The notes: generated from the letters alone by a model not told the origin. Numbered from the stretch's first letter, positions 23,521-36,424 are shown. The stretch: 57,546 bases of DNA from Bondarzewia mesenterica (GCA_004802705.1 SGPL01000178.1:1-57546), one strand, 5' to 3'. A program made the numbers and translations.

Positions 23521-24955
23521 AGTATGATACAATCTCAATAATGAATATTTATATTAGCATTTAATCTTATGAAGCTATTTAGCAAGAGTTCAACTTATTG
23601 AGCCAATAATGTTTTTAATGACTACTAATTTATCAGCAGTGATATTTAGAATGAGGAGGTTATTTATTGTTTAGCTCACTATATTGGGTCTAACTCAGCT
23701 TGAACTGGGGGGTATAGTATAAATTTAGGCAGTGAGACAACTACTAAATCTAGCAGCTCATTGAGTGTCTCTAAGTACTGGTGAAACAATGACTCAATAT
23801 TTGCTAGCACTAAGGTACTAGTTCTACTGAGCTTTAATCTGCCTTGAATGGTTGCAAAATTGACTTAGGATGAGGTGAGTAATGGGAGTAAATGCAGATC
23901 ATTCGATTAGCATATGAGCTCCTAGAGCATGCTATTGTGCTAACATTGCTTGTTATTAGCATCAGCGTCAATAAGGAAGTTTAAGACTATGTAATAAATG
24001 CAGATACTATAGGTATCTCAAAGAGCAGGGGTATAATCCCTAAGAGTAACATTTTTAGTGTTCAAGCCATAATTGATATTAAGTGTATGTTCTATGGTGG
24101 GAGTTTAGCCAAGAGAGAGCTAAAATAAGCTTAAAGATATGTCCTCAGTGATGGTGGTTGTCACAAAGGTTGATAATCATCACTGATGATCTCTAATCTT
24201 AGAAGGATATAGCTATGATTGCCAAGCAAATCACTAGCTTTTATTGGAGATATGCATTTGATCACTGAGGATATTTTTGACTTTTAATCAGGTGTAAAAT
24301 TTATTACTGAGGAGATTGATTGCTTTCCTTAAAAACATCAAATCCATCACGAATAACTCTCTATTTAGTCACTGAACACACTGATAGAAATCACTTGTAA
24401 TTGTTTTTACTAAACCCTTCTTGACTCTATTTATCCTTATTTAAACCATATTTTATAGCTAAAGTGTACTTTATTTTATTTCTTCATACCTTACCACCAT
24501 TGTATTGTCCATTCTGGACAACAAACCTACTTTCATCTGTCACCTCTTCTTTATCGACATCAAGAGTAAAGTGATATGTACATTCAGTTTATATTTTCAT
24601 TTCTTTTATTAAATTATTTATAGAATGCTACTACAATAATAATTAGCTATCTAAAGCTTATTAGCTGTCCCTTCACCTATCTCAAAAACATCAAGATAGT
24701 AGTGGCATGGGTTACAAGATATCAAAGATACTATGCTATCAGACTTATTAGTGTCCATAATTTTGCCGACATAATAAATTTGAACCTATATATCAATATG
24801 AATATTGATATCCCTATATGGTAAAAGACTACATCGAAAATTGAGATTTTAGGGCTAACACACTCATATAATATGACAATTCATGAATTAGTGAGTTGTT
24901 ATCTTGCATAGATGTACAATGCATTAATATTCATCTCTTATAGCCTCTATTAGTA
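23521..24955. other. 3' flank of KDZ relic, no gene recognised
   Basis: AT-rich. Some stretches look once coding, but no motif could be tied to a family. T-rich runs at about 24420-24620 could be a former gene end. Confidence 0.35.
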
Positions 24956-25215
24956 GAGCTCTCAGCTAGCTCAGAAATATTAGTGAGCATATCAGCATCA
25001 GTGAGCACAGCAGTCATAGTGTCATTAGTGAGTACAATAACCCCTTAGTGGCATTCTACCAGTCAGGCTAGTAAAGTAGAGAGGAAGCATTTATGAGAGG
25101 AGAGCGAGGTAGTGGCTAACTTAGTAAAGTTCAAGCTTGATAAGTACATAAAGATCATTTAAGAGAAACTAAAACAGAGAGAAATTTGAACTATATAGAG
25201 TTTATGAATACATTT
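24956..25215 (+). pseudogene. Short coiled-coil coding scrap
   Basis: A plus-strand frame reads a charged helical segment including SEVVANLVKFKLDKYIKII and EKLKQREI (about 25105-25190), interrupted by stops. Probably the C-terminal coiled coil of a lost protein; family unknown. It lies just inside the reversed 56-bp array. Confidence 0.3.
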
Positions 25216-25539
25216 TTTTTTCTTCTGTCTTTTTATAAAGGTTAGACAATATAATACTCATGAATTGATAATGAGATTTCTGGAATTGTTTAAAGTCAAA
25301 AGTTATCAAGCTAGACTATACCGTCTGTGATTATTATCGGGGAGTCTAAGAATAAATATTCTGTTTAGTCCAACAGTTTCAAATAGTTACTGATATGTGC
25401 TTCACTACTTTACTCTTCTAGATATAGCAATCTTAAGTATGTGGCCTTCAGTCTACAATATGTTTCATTTTGCTAAGCTTAGCTATTTTAGATAGTGACC
25501 TATTATTTCAGTAATATTCAATTTTTCTTAGGTCTAGCT

Positions 25540-26290
25540 GTTTAAGATAATTTGCAATAAGCCTAGCACTATATTGTACTGTGTTGGGCCAACCTGTTTC
25601 TGATGATGAGGGTAAGGGCAACAATATATTTCATTTTGCTGGGCTCAATCATGTCAAATGCTTACTGACAAACTCAACAATACATATATTTTATTTAGCA
25701 CAACTATATCAGATGCTCACCAGTAAGCCTAATCATATATCATATTTGACTAGGCCTACTCATCCTATGTGCTAAGTGATGAAGTAATGACATATTTTAT
25801 TTTACAGAGCCTACTAGTCTTAAATGCTCACTGATAAGCCTATCACTATATTATCTTTTAGTGAGCTTAACAGTCTTGGACACTTGCTGATAATTTTAAT
25901 CATTTTTTATCATGCTTAGTTTATATATCTTAAACACTCATTGATGAGGTGAGCAATATATTATATTTCTCTATGTTAAGCTGTTATAGGTGCTTGCTAA
26001 TGAGCCCAAAACTATATTATATTTTGCTAGGCCCATTGGTCTTAGGTGTTGGCCAGTAAGCCTATTATTAAGTTATTATATTTTATCGACTCACTGGTAT
26101 TAAATGCTTGTCGATAAGCTCAACAATATGTATTATTATTCTTAGCCCAGCTCTCTCATATGCTCACTGATGGATTTTTATATTACTAGATAAAGCTGTA
26201 GCAGATAGTCATTGATATGCTTGATATACTATTGAGTCCAACTGTCACTATCAGTCGGTGATGATCATGGGCCCACTAGTATAAGATGGC
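25540..26290 (-). repeat. 56-bp minisatellite array A2 (reversed)
   Basis: About 12-13 degenerate units showing the reverse complement of the array A1 unit: recurring TCAGATGCTCAC, TATATTTTATT and GGCCCA elements. It lies 3' of the KDZ relic, so together with A1 (forward) it brackets the cysteine-motif, WYD, TET/JBP and KDZ genes in inverted orientation. Confidence 0.8.
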
Positions 26291-26450
26291 CTTTATTCTC
26301 CCTATGGGCTAAAGAGGGCTGAGTCTTAGTCTAATGCTTAGAGGATCTATTTTAATCGAGAAAAAAGAGGACAAGGTTTTTTAATCCCTTATTCATGCCC
26401 ATTTTCTAAAATCTCTGCTTGTGTAGACTCTAATTTGAAGAAATAAAATG
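26268..26450 (-). repeat. Weak head-like block after reversed array
   Basis: GGGCCCACTAGTATAAGATGG (26269 onward) and CTAAAGAG resemble the block after array A3 (AGCCCACTTGTATCAAATGG at about 45858). Further outward the similarity fades, so this may be a diverged or truncated terminus. Confidence 0.4.
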
Positions 26451-26519
26451 AAAAACTGATGCATAGTGATGTGGTCTTTTTTTTACTAATTCTGATACAT
26501 TTTGATCATCTCTTAATCT

Positions 26520-26935
26520 AATCTATCATATCACTCACTTTACACTTCAAGATACATTCAGAAATAAAGATAATGTTAAGATATTGGGACTTTTGGGAGA
26601 CCTTGAGGCTAATGATGAGTTTCTGAGTTAACGTAAAAATCTTGCATAGGATGACTTTATTCAAACATTCCTCCTTGATGATATCAAATTTAAATAGACT
26701 AGGGGTGATAGGATCAATAACCTAGATGATACTGTGTATGCTTATAATAGTAGTCTTCTCATTTGCTTAAACTCAAAGGCCACTATTGTAAAAACTAAAA
26801 AAAAGAAAGAGAAAGAGAACTAGCTAAAGGTGAAGTAGGCTTGTCGGGCATAGGTTTTTTGAGGCATACAGTCAGTGAGTTATTATAATAGTTAGAAATA
26901 TTACTCAGCCATGTATAATATTAAATCATATTCTC
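26520..26935 (+). pseudogene. Unassigned coding scrap
   Basis: One plus frame is nearly continuous across stops: KILGLLGDLEANDEFLS, then DDFIQTFLLDDIKFK, INNLDDTVYAYNSSLLICL and a Lys/Glu run KTKKKKEKEN. Composition looks protein-like, but no family is recognised. It is outside the putative large element. Confidence 0.35.
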
Positions 26936-26939
26936 AAAT

Positions 26940-28500
26940 TTTATTATGATATAAANNTNNTNTTTTTTNTTTTTAATCTTGCATAAATAGTATTATTGCT
27001 TATGTCCACTAATGTGCTCTAAGTTTAAAGTTTTTTATACAAAAACTCACTTTTATATATTGCTGAACAGTGGAGGTGTTTTAATAGATGAAGATGAGGA
27101 TCCTATATATAAATTATTACCTCAAAAAAACAAATGATAGAAATTATAAGTCAGCATTTTAAGAATAAACTACTACTCATCTAAGTATAAATAAAACAGA
27201 ATCTGTACCTGCAATTTGTATAATTTTAGAATTTAATATGAAAAAATAAAATACATACCTTTAGGAAGGTAAAATAACAAGAGAATCAGAATTAAACATC
27301 NATATTTTTATTGCCTTGTTTTATTTTATTTTATTATAAAGATTTCATTCAGTTAGCATACAATATATCNAAATAAGGAAGATAATAAGAAGAAAAGCCT
27401 AAATGACACAGTAAAAAAGAATGAAACATCTAAATAGTAAGCAGACAATGTTCTATCATAAAAAATTACAGAATATATAGCATCTTATGTAAGATCTCTC
27501 TCCCTCAGCATCTCTTAACATTATGCTCATATTCAGCCTACAATGTCTTCATGTTTAATATTTGCTCTNTTTCTTTCTCTCTACTGCTGTTACAGATCTT
27601 GCTGCTATATTATTAATTATTATTTTAGGCTNTTGGCCTTTAAGATCATCTANTTGACTGACTTCATCAAGATCTTGAGCTCAGATAAAGTTATATAGGG
27701 CAGCAAGGGTAGGGGGATGCGTATTTATATATTTGGGTTATATTTAAGAGGATGGATAAAAATGTAAAATTGACACTTCAAAACTCTAAAGATTCACTCA
27801 ATGATATTGTGAGCTAATGCATGCCTCAGTTTAAACAGTTCATAAGGATCTTATGATTTATGAATCCTTAAATATTAAAATATGATTGAATAAAAATAAA
27901 ACTCATTAAAAATCTTTTAGCTCATATTTTGACAATCTCTAATGCACACCCTNATATAAGATAAGAAGCTTGTCATATGATGAGAAGCCTGCATGAGCAA
28001 GATAATAGCTTTCAGATGAAATTATGAAATTCTTAGTGCAGGCAGAATTCTATAAGGTAAAATCTAATATAGAACTCTCCTAACTGCTAAAAATATATAA
28101 AATCCTTAAATTAAATGAGCATGCNACTAAACAATTCTGACTAAGTCTACTGTAGTGCTTTATTGTTNCATCTTATTCAGCTATGTTAGAAGTACAGTTA
28201 ATGTGAGTGTCATCGACTGTATCTATAGTACTTAAAAAAAAAGGAAAAAATTAGGTATCCTCTATAATTTGAGGTGGAATGAGATCACTTTCATTTGTGA
28301 GATGGACATAGGTGGTATAGAAGGGGGGCAGATGATAATATAATAAGAATTTTTAAAAAATAACTAAAGGAAAAAAATTTAATTATTTTATACCAGTAAA
28401 TCAAATTTGAGAAAAACTCACTTTAATATAGTACAATTTACATGCTGAAAATGCTCACCTATATGTCAAGTAGACAATNCAATAACACAGGTGTACAAAA
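26940..28500. other. AT-rich region with a minus-strand coding scrap
   Basis: Mostly structureless, including a T/N run at 26956-26972. On the minus strand about 27480-27690 reads a helical segment (SELKILMKSV, NMKTL-AEYEHNVKRC) that may be a gene C-terminus. The 3' LTR of the neighbouring minus-strand gypsy element could lie here but was not identified. Confidence 0.3.
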
Positions 28501-28849
28501 AATTATAACCTATTCCTCTATATTAAATGTGAAGTGGAAGATGCAGAAAGAAAGTTCATTGTGGGAGGTAATTTGATATTTAGAATGCTAGGAGAAAGTG
28601 GCATGTCAGTATTGACTAATAATATACACATGAGGCATGTATAAGTGATGTAATTATGAAGCATAGATATATCAAACATAACATTATTAATACTGCATAA
28701 CTCATAACTATATATTGTGAATGTTATACACTTAGCAAGCAACTANGGAATAGGAAGTATTGTAGGGATAGTGAGGATGAACAGCTCATAAAGTTCATTA
28801 GCAGCAGATCTAATATACCTCAATGTGCCCTCTAGAAAGAATTGTTATT

Positions 28850-31800
28850 GATCTCAAATGTGTTTAAGGTCATTGAGAGGTATATTTAATCCAGTTGATA
28901 ACTTACTAATAGTTGAGGCACTCCNTAACTCTAGGTATGANATCAGAGTTTTGAGGTATGAGAGATTAAAGTACTTCACTCAGCTTATGTCCNTCNATTT
29001 NTACAGCACTTTAAATACTGTGTGGACTGACCTAATCTAGAGTGGGACAGAATATGATTCATAACCCATTGTTGAGGGGATTTTTTAAAGCCACATAATT
29101 GAGTAAGTTGTNATTCAGAAAATCGATGGTCATCATTCAGATGATNAATTTAAAAGAGTGAGATATGAAAAGCAGAATGTAGGCCCCTCTACTTCAACTC
29201 TGCTAGAAGATTTAATTTAAAAGTAGAATTATCATAATTTACTAAAATTTTAAACAGCCCGATGAATTTTAGAGCTAGCTTGTGAGCTCAGTCTTTTAGC
29301 AGCTTTAAGTTTTGTATGAATAGATACATCAGATCCCTCAATGCAAATGCAAGTAGCTTATGATGCTTATTAGCTTGTTANATAGACTTCACTTGAGATA
29401 AAATAATAGCATTATGCATGATTAAAATTGCATCTTTTATATGCTGCACAAATATATTTATATATAAATAAGTAGTATTTGTATCTCAGATCATAGATCA
29501 GACAGTTTGGCTTAAATTTAAAAAGAACAGATTGAACTCTATAGTCTTAGACCATGTAGAGTTCAAAGTGAATTCAATACTGGGCAGCTTAACTACTTAG
29601 TCATACTGCTTAGGTGAGATGCACTGACATAACATCTAACTGATTATATCATTCACTTATTCTGCCATTTCATTAAACTGAGGGTAAAATGATAATGACT
29701 AATATAAATTTATATCAACCAACACACTGAGCTGCTCTTAGAACTAACTAATAAACAGTGAATCATGATCATTAACAATAATAGCTTGCAAAATTTCATG
29801 TAGCTTATAAACATATTTAAACATAACCTTCGCAATATTGTGTGCATAAAATATCTATTGAGATAAAATAATTAATTATTATTGTGATTATATTAAATAC
29901 ACTATTATATGTTTTTAACTCAGGCATTAAACCAACAAAGTCCATTTCTATAAGTTCTCAAAGTTGAGAAGGTATTTTTAAAGAATTTAGTAGATCTATC
30001 AGTTGCTGTATGCGAGATTTTAAAAATAAGCATTTTAAGTAGCTCACACAGTAGTCCTAGATATCTTTGATCATATTTTCTCACTATATATTATCCTTTA
30101 AATAATACAGTGTCTTTTTAGCTCTCAAATGAGCTAGAATTGAGTGTGCTTATGAAATGATAATTTTGCACACAGAATAAGTATTAATTTTGACATTTAA
30201 AATGCAAAGAATTTGANAGTCACTCACCTTTAGAAAAATAAAGCCATTTGTAATTCTAAAATTAACATAGTGAGTAGGATCATTAAGTACCTGTTGAAAG
30301 AATGTGTCTAATTAGTAACATCCATAGAGGCTAGAAAAAAAGGTTACACTCACCACTCACTCACTACTTGCTGAGATTATATCAGCTAATTGTGGCATAG
30401 CAATACTTTTAATTTCCTCTTTAGGTGTTTGCACTTATACCACCCCTCTATCATNTGTTGGCACAGAATTTTCAACCTCACTAGTTCTCTCAATATTTTT
30501 GACCATTTCAGTCNCTCTTGCAACATGTANATTACTATCAAAATGCAAAAGAGTAACAGAAAAAGTAAAATTAGTGTCCTAAGGCAGTAGAGTGCTGTCA
30601 GCTAGTAGCACAGTCTCTGGGTGAGTCGCACTATTTTCCTCTCTCAAAATATATTTATTAATTTAATTTTCAAATGTGATATNTTCCTCGATTATAAGGT
30701 CATGAANAATAATGTAAATATAATGCATTTTAATAGGGCACTCCACACTCAACCCCATCTTCTATCTAATCAAGACTAGCTATAAAACTAAATGAGCAGT
30801 AAGAGTGANAGATGAAAGAATCACATCATCATCTATACAGATGAACTTATTCATCACTCAGACACCTCTAAGTGCTTCTATGCTGTGGATACATGACAGC
30901 ACATCTGCTAAGATGTTTATTATTTTTAGTATNTGTATTATCATAAAATTTAAATTACTAAGCATTTTTAATTAGCATATTTGCTATAGTGACAAGTTTT
31001 TTTTGAGTCTAGATAAAATCTAGGCTCTTATAGTCTATAAATATNTAAAAATGAGCACTATATAGTAAGTTCTGAAACNACTTCATAGATTCAACTATAG
31101 CTAACAGCTCTTATTTGTGGATGGGGTAATTCTGCTACACTAGATTAAATTTACTAAACTAGAATGCAACCACATGTACTATTTTACAATTTGCACTTTG
31201 ACTCATAATGCCACTCGTACCTATCAGTAAGGCACTATGCATTAAATTGATAAGAGGTGTACTGGCTNAATAGTCCAGTTGTACATGATGATGATCATGC
31301 CACTGCTGTACTAAGGCCTTAACCTCATCAAATGTGTGCCATTCAATTAATGTTCAGTGCCACCTAACATTTATACTGGTAAGTTTTACAAGCATACTTA
31401 TTNAAATTCTAATACTTTTATAATCAGGTGCTAGAAATGTAATGACACCTAAGAAACCACTCAGTAACTCACAATTGATGGGCACTTTTTAGTTGGCCAC
31501 TTTGTCTGCCTTATCAAAATCTATTGCAATAACAGTGTCATCCATAATATAGCCCAAAATCTTCAATTTAGAAATCAAAAAATAAAGCTTATGCATGCTC
31601 AAGTAAATCTTTTTCTATTGCAAAGTGTCAATTANCTATTTNATATGTTAGATATAATCTTTAGCACTGTTTAAATAAACAACTATATTATCTAGATATA
31701 CCTTTATGAAGATATCAATAAATAGAGTGAAAATATAATTCATCAGAGTCTAGTATGTAGCAGCTCTATTACAATTAACTATTTGCATAATTTAGCTACT

Positions 31801-32200
31801 CATTGTCCTATTCAGTGCTATAAATAATGTATGAGGCATATATTCAAACACAATATAGATTTATTCATATACATCATTGCTATCAAGAAGGAATTAATAA
31901 CAATACAAAGTAACATTATAAAGAATCATATTGATATTTGAAAGTGATAAAGCTAACTTCTTTGTATTTGCATTATACGCATACAAATATATGACTATTT
32001 ATAAGTAAACTGTGACACCTTTCACATCTTATTTTTATAATATAAGCATAAGCATAGCATTCACACTGCTTTATACTTAGAGCAGCTTAAGAGGATTAAG
32101 ATATTTAGATAATCATCATAAATTCACTTTACTTTTATCAAACAAAGGTATAGTATAGTTAACTGTTTAAAGTGGAGGTAATGATGTACTTATAGTATTT
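28850..32200 (-). pseudogene. Ty3/gypsy pol (RT, RNase H, integrase), decayed
   Basis: Minus-strand relic read through stops and frameshifts. RT: start block VNYTIPLFDKSKVN near 32160; palm block IDIFIKVYLDNIVVYLNSAKD near 31680-31740, where the YLDD site reads YLDN; KLKILGYIMDD near 31540. RNase H: a block ending in YPIHK-ELLAIVES near 31090-31240. Integrase: zinc part with CVSYLKC near 30040, MDFVGLMPELK near 29925, FYPQFNEMAE near 29670, and the C-terminal NLKLLKD...LALKFIGLFKI near 29255-29330. Gag, protease and LTRs were not found. The right end stops at an oppositely oriented gypsy piece at about 32215, so it is truncated. Confidence 0.85.
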
Positions 32201-32219
32201 TTATATAGCTCAATAACCT

Positions 32220-33330
32220 GATCAAAGCATGAGAAGAAGCCAAGGCCAACATACCTCTCACAGCCAAATCGATAAAGTGGCAATATAATAAATCAAAACC
32301 TTCACTGAAAAGAATATGCTTTAAAGACTAAGTTTGGCTGAGTGGAAAGAACTTTACAATGACATATTCCAAAAAGAAATTTGTGCTTAGGTGCTATAGA
32401 CTATTCAAAGTCATTAAAAATTATTAAAAAGTTAATTTTAAATTGAAACTTCTAGAAGTATAGTGAATCCACCCCATCTTTCATCAATTATTGCTCACTC
32501 TATTCAAAAAAACTAATGAATATAAACTTAACTTCATAGAACCATTACCTAATCTAGGCAACAATCAAGCAGAGTATAAAGTCAAACAAATCGTTGCCTC
32601 AAGGTAAGCCCTCCAGTACTTAGTTAAGTAGAAAGGCTATCTTGAGTCAAAAAATTATGAGAACTTGCTATCAATCTTAAGCAATCAAAAGCTGTTATCA
32701 ATCAATTCTATCAGAAGAACTTGTGATCGACTAAAGCCATCAAAAGAGGCCCCACATTACCTCTAAAACTAAAAAAGCCACTCTTCAATTAAATGCCTTA
32801 ATTAGCACAAGAATTATGTTCCCATACATTAGGGCTCTCTATTATATAATCATTAGACTACCTTTTTACATAGAAATAAATAACAATTGAGGATATAGAG
32901 GAAGAAGTAGATCAAAGGCAAGGCAATAAACTCATCATAGAAAGTATTTGACATATACAATGAGAAAAGGAAGAACTCTAGTCACCTCTATTTAGATCTT
33001 CTAGACCCAAGAAATGAGATGACTTCTTTCAGAAAGCATTAACCTCAAAACTAATTATCAATCTAAAATAAACTATCAAAGTGGTGAAGCTTGAGTCACA
33101 TAACATAGACAAGCCCTACAAGAATGTATAATTAGCACCACATGGTGACACTAATATAAGCTCATCAAATGCAAGCTATGCATCAGAAAGCAAATTAAAA
33201 AATAATGTTGATAAAGAAGACTTGACCATTGAATCAGGCACCCCATGTAAAATTATTCTAGCAAGCACTGACCCTCTGTGCAAGCATTGTTATTACTCAT
33301 CTTAGCAAGACAATAATTTACTATAAAAAT
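32220..33330 (+). pseudogene. Ty3/gypsy integrase C-terminus with chromodomain
   Basis: Plus-strand relic: KICFKDQVWLS-type block near 32310-32340, LFKVIKNYQKVNFKLKL near 32400-32450, WIHPIFHQLLLTLFKKTNEY near 32470-32525, then a chromodomain (EYKVKQIVASR, LQYLVK-KGYLESKNYENL, about 32570-32660). Chromodomains of such chromoviruses bind modified histone tails and guide integration. The upstream part of pol is missing. The downstream, poorly conserved tail to about 33330 may be the polyprotein end. It belongs with the purine tract and LTR at 34583-35175. Confidence 0.8.
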
Positions 33331-34560
33331 GCAGTCAATTTACCTTGATCTACTTAGCAATGCCCTCTACTAAACAAACTCACTTTTATCACATTGATAT
33401 CTAACTCATCTATATCTCAGTCTGCTTCATTCTCCATTCTCCCTTTCATCTTAAAATCTCTCACTCTTTTATCTTTCTCTTCATTATTCTCTCAGTCTAC
33501 TAATAGTTAGCTCATCACTTCTATCATTTACTGATATTCTGACCTTTTTTCTCTACAATATAACCTCTCTGAGAGAAGGCTGAGACTTTAGCTGACATTC
33601 TCAACTATAATTTCAGTGATCAGTTCTTTCTTCACTTTGGTCTTCTTTACTATTCTGACTAAGACCTTATTATTAAGCTTGAATGAATCAACAGATGGTG
33701 TGCTACACAATAAAGCATTTAAATCCTCATTACTGCTATTTATTCTAATCTCCTCTTAAAAAAGAAAACTAAAGTTGACCTCTACCTTTACCTATTTGAT
33801 ACAATGAGCAACAAAGATTAGAAATGCATGGTGATATTAGTCAAGATGCACTAATAAAGCCAAGCTGAAGAGGCCTTCACTAGATCCTTGCTATCATCCT
33901 CATTGTACTATATCCATACTCCTAGATAGATGCCTCCTAGTTCCAAGCTCCTATTCTTATATATACATCGTTTTTACCCCTATTTTTTTTGATCTCTCCT
34001 TTTATTTCCCCTAAACCTCATCTTCTTAGATTAACTCCAACTATTCACTCCTTGTCCTCTCACCTTGATCCTCATTTCTAATAATACTGAGAATTTTATC
34101 AATAACCTCCTCCACTTAGTCATGTTCTACTCAAGCTTAATGAGCTCTCACCATACTGATAACTAGGTCACAGTGCCCTCCTTTTAGCATAACTGGGATA
34201 TTTACACCTAGCTAATATCCTCATTCTCTCTACACCTGATACTAAATTGCACACTTCATTAATAATGCTAACAATGCAATACAATCAAGCATTTGAAGAG
34301 AAACTGCTCTATAGACCCTCTAAGAGTCTTAAAGAATAAGACCAACCTAATTATGATGCAAGAGGTGCTCACTCTTCATGCTTATGCCATTTTATGTAGG
34401 GAATTGACTTAGTAAACTATGCAGGATGCCTATGAGATTTTTATGTATTAGAATAATCAGTACTGAGAGTTTAAATCTATAGATCTATTATGGTTAATGA
34501 GTATTAGAACAGTATGAATATATGGAGCACATCATGAATGACTCGACAGTAGTGAGACTT
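33331..34560 (+). other. 3' non-coding part of gypsy element
   Basis: Low-complexity, T/C-rich sequence between the chromodomain relic and the polypurine tract. Short open stretches show no family signal. It is long for a gypsy 3' region, so a further insertion may be hidden here. Confidence 0.35.
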
Positions 34561-34595
34561 AGTATCACAAATGATACTACTTAAAAGGGGAGGTA
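34561..34595 (+). promoter_or_regulatory. Polypurine tract with adjacent hairpin
   Basis: AAAAGGGGAGG at 34583-34593 directly before the LTR start is a typical plus-strand priming site of reverse transcription. Just upstream, AGTATCA-CAAA-TGATACT (34561-34578) forms a perfect 7-bp stem. Confidence 0.65.
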
Positions 34596-34596
34596 G

Positions 34597-35175
34597 TATT
34601 AAGAACACGTACATTATTTGGCTATGCTATTTATTTTTTATTTTTACATTGGTAAATCTCTCAAGACATAAACTCTTACACAAAATGGACTTATTGATCT
34701 CTTTTTTCTTATCTTAATATGAACAGACTTATTATTATATTTTTATTTTTTATTCTGTACATTGCTAAATTATACTTAAGTAGTACAGGCATATCATCAT
34801 TCTGCTTACTTATTTATTCTTTTTTGTTCTATTTATAGTATGATACTTTTTATAAATTAGTCAGCCTTATACTTACTGATCTTCTTTAACACTTATTTAT
34901 CTCTATTTTACTTATCCTAATTTGATTATTAATCAATACAGCTCTATGCTGACTGATCTTTTTATGTTTACTGATCAGCTTAGCCTTACACTAACTGATT
35001 TCTGTAGACTTAGTCAGAAACAAGGACCTATCAAGTATATAAATTCTAATTAAAATGCATGATTAGCATCTCATTCACTTTATAATACATTAAATCTTCT
35101 GTTCTACTGTGTCTAGTTTAATAAGCTCTCAAGCTTCTTTTACATATCATTCTCTTCTTATACATTAAGATCAAT
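34597..35175 (+). repeat. Gypsy LTR (3'), decayed
   Basis: Starts TATTAAGAACACGT (canonical TG start changed to TA) directly after the polypurine tract. It is T-rich with repeated 'CTTACTGATC' words, and near its end has a CATTCACTTTATAATACATTAAATC block as in many fungal gypsy LTR 3' ends. The end near 35175 is a guess; no second LTR was found in the window, so length and boundary are unproven. Confidence 0.5.
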
Positions 35176-35555
35176 ATCATGTTTACTAATACTGCCTTTA
35201 GGATCTGTTGGTCATGNCATTAACATCTCACACAATATGAAGCAATTATCTTGATCTCCTCGACTATCACTATCACGATTATTCTTGCTACCATTATCTT
35301 CTATTACTATCATCTCACTATGAGGCATCCTATTATAGCTTGAGCACCCTTTTATTGCAGAAGCATCTTTAGCAATTAGACATAACATGTAACTATATGT
35401 TTAGGTTTCTAATTATTGTACTAGCTAGGATAATAGTCAGATATAGTACATTATCTTTAAATAGCATGAGCTTACTAGAGCAGTGTTTAAAAAAGTAATA
35501 TTGAAGGCTGCATATTACTAAATGTTTTAAAATATGATGCCTCATTCTTTAGTAG
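35176..35555. other. No recognisable feature
   Basis: AT-rich, with one isolated ambiguous base at 35218. Minus-strand Asn/Asp-rich words near 35240-35340 (SKNNRDSDSRGDQDN) hint at old coding sequence of unknown kind. Confidence 0.3.
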
Positions 35556-35559
35556 AAAG

Positions 35560-36420
35560 TTTTATATATTATATCAGCCAGAGCTTCATGACTAAAGTTA
35601 TAGATGAGATCTCACTAGATTATGTCATTTAAATGTTGACTAGCAATTAAAGAGGGGTAGTGACTTATTTGAGTATTTTTATCTCCACTGTAGAGGAACT
35701 TATCATTTTGCAACTAGTTTTTTACTCTTATATTCTTCTTATCTGATATTAGAGGGCACATTATCTCATTTGTGACTGATCCACCCACCTTCAGCATCAT
35801 CTACTACAATGTATGTCAACAGTGAGTAATGAAGTTTATTTGCATCTACCTCTGAGAGATCTAGCATAAAAGAAAAACTAATTACTACCATAGTATTAAT
35901 GCAATTAGCTTTCCTCTTCTCAAAAATTATACCCTTTTTAACCTAAACATGTCTCATTAGTACTTGATATCACCACAGTTAAGAACAATATCTATATGTG
36001 CAATAAGTTCTAGGTGATTATATATAATTTCTTTTACAGAAAGAGCAGCATAAGTAGATGTGAGGAAAGTATTGGAGTATTCTGAATGTTCACTTATCAA
36101 ACTGCATCCTCATTTACTAGTTGTGAGTGTTAACCCACATCTTATGTTCAGTAAGCATGATACCTAAATATGGTATGGCTAATGCATTAGAGTCCTTACC
36201 ACCTGCTCAAATAGATTTCTCAGCTTGCTGTTTTAAGTCACTCATGTTATCATACATGTACTCGATGGTAACATCAATAGCATCTTTAACTATCTCATAG
36301 ACTTCTCGATAGTATTACTACAGTGCTCGAAGATCCAATTTCCCTTTAGAGGTAAATATCAATGTAAATATCAATGCAAAAGAGAAGGCCACTGTCATGC
36401 TATAAATTTATTCTAGAGAA
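35560..36420 (-). pseudogene. Unrecognised gene scrap
   Basis: The minus strand reads a long helical, protein-like block with few stops: YYREVYEIVKDAIDVTIEYM, then DNMSDLKQQAEKSI, GGKDSNALAIPYLGIMLTEH and KMWVNTHN (about 36120-36330). Further down, after a probable intron, SFSFMLDLSEVDANKLHYSL and YIVVDDAEGGWIS (about 35770-35890). No family recognised. It could be a captured host gene fragment or transposon cargo. Confidence 0.45.
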
Positions 36421-36424
36421 ATTA

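Noticed and set aside
34561..35175. LTR of the minus-strand gypsy relic
   Set aside because: The polypurine tract and LTR start are in plus orientation, fitting the plus-strand chromodomain relic instead.
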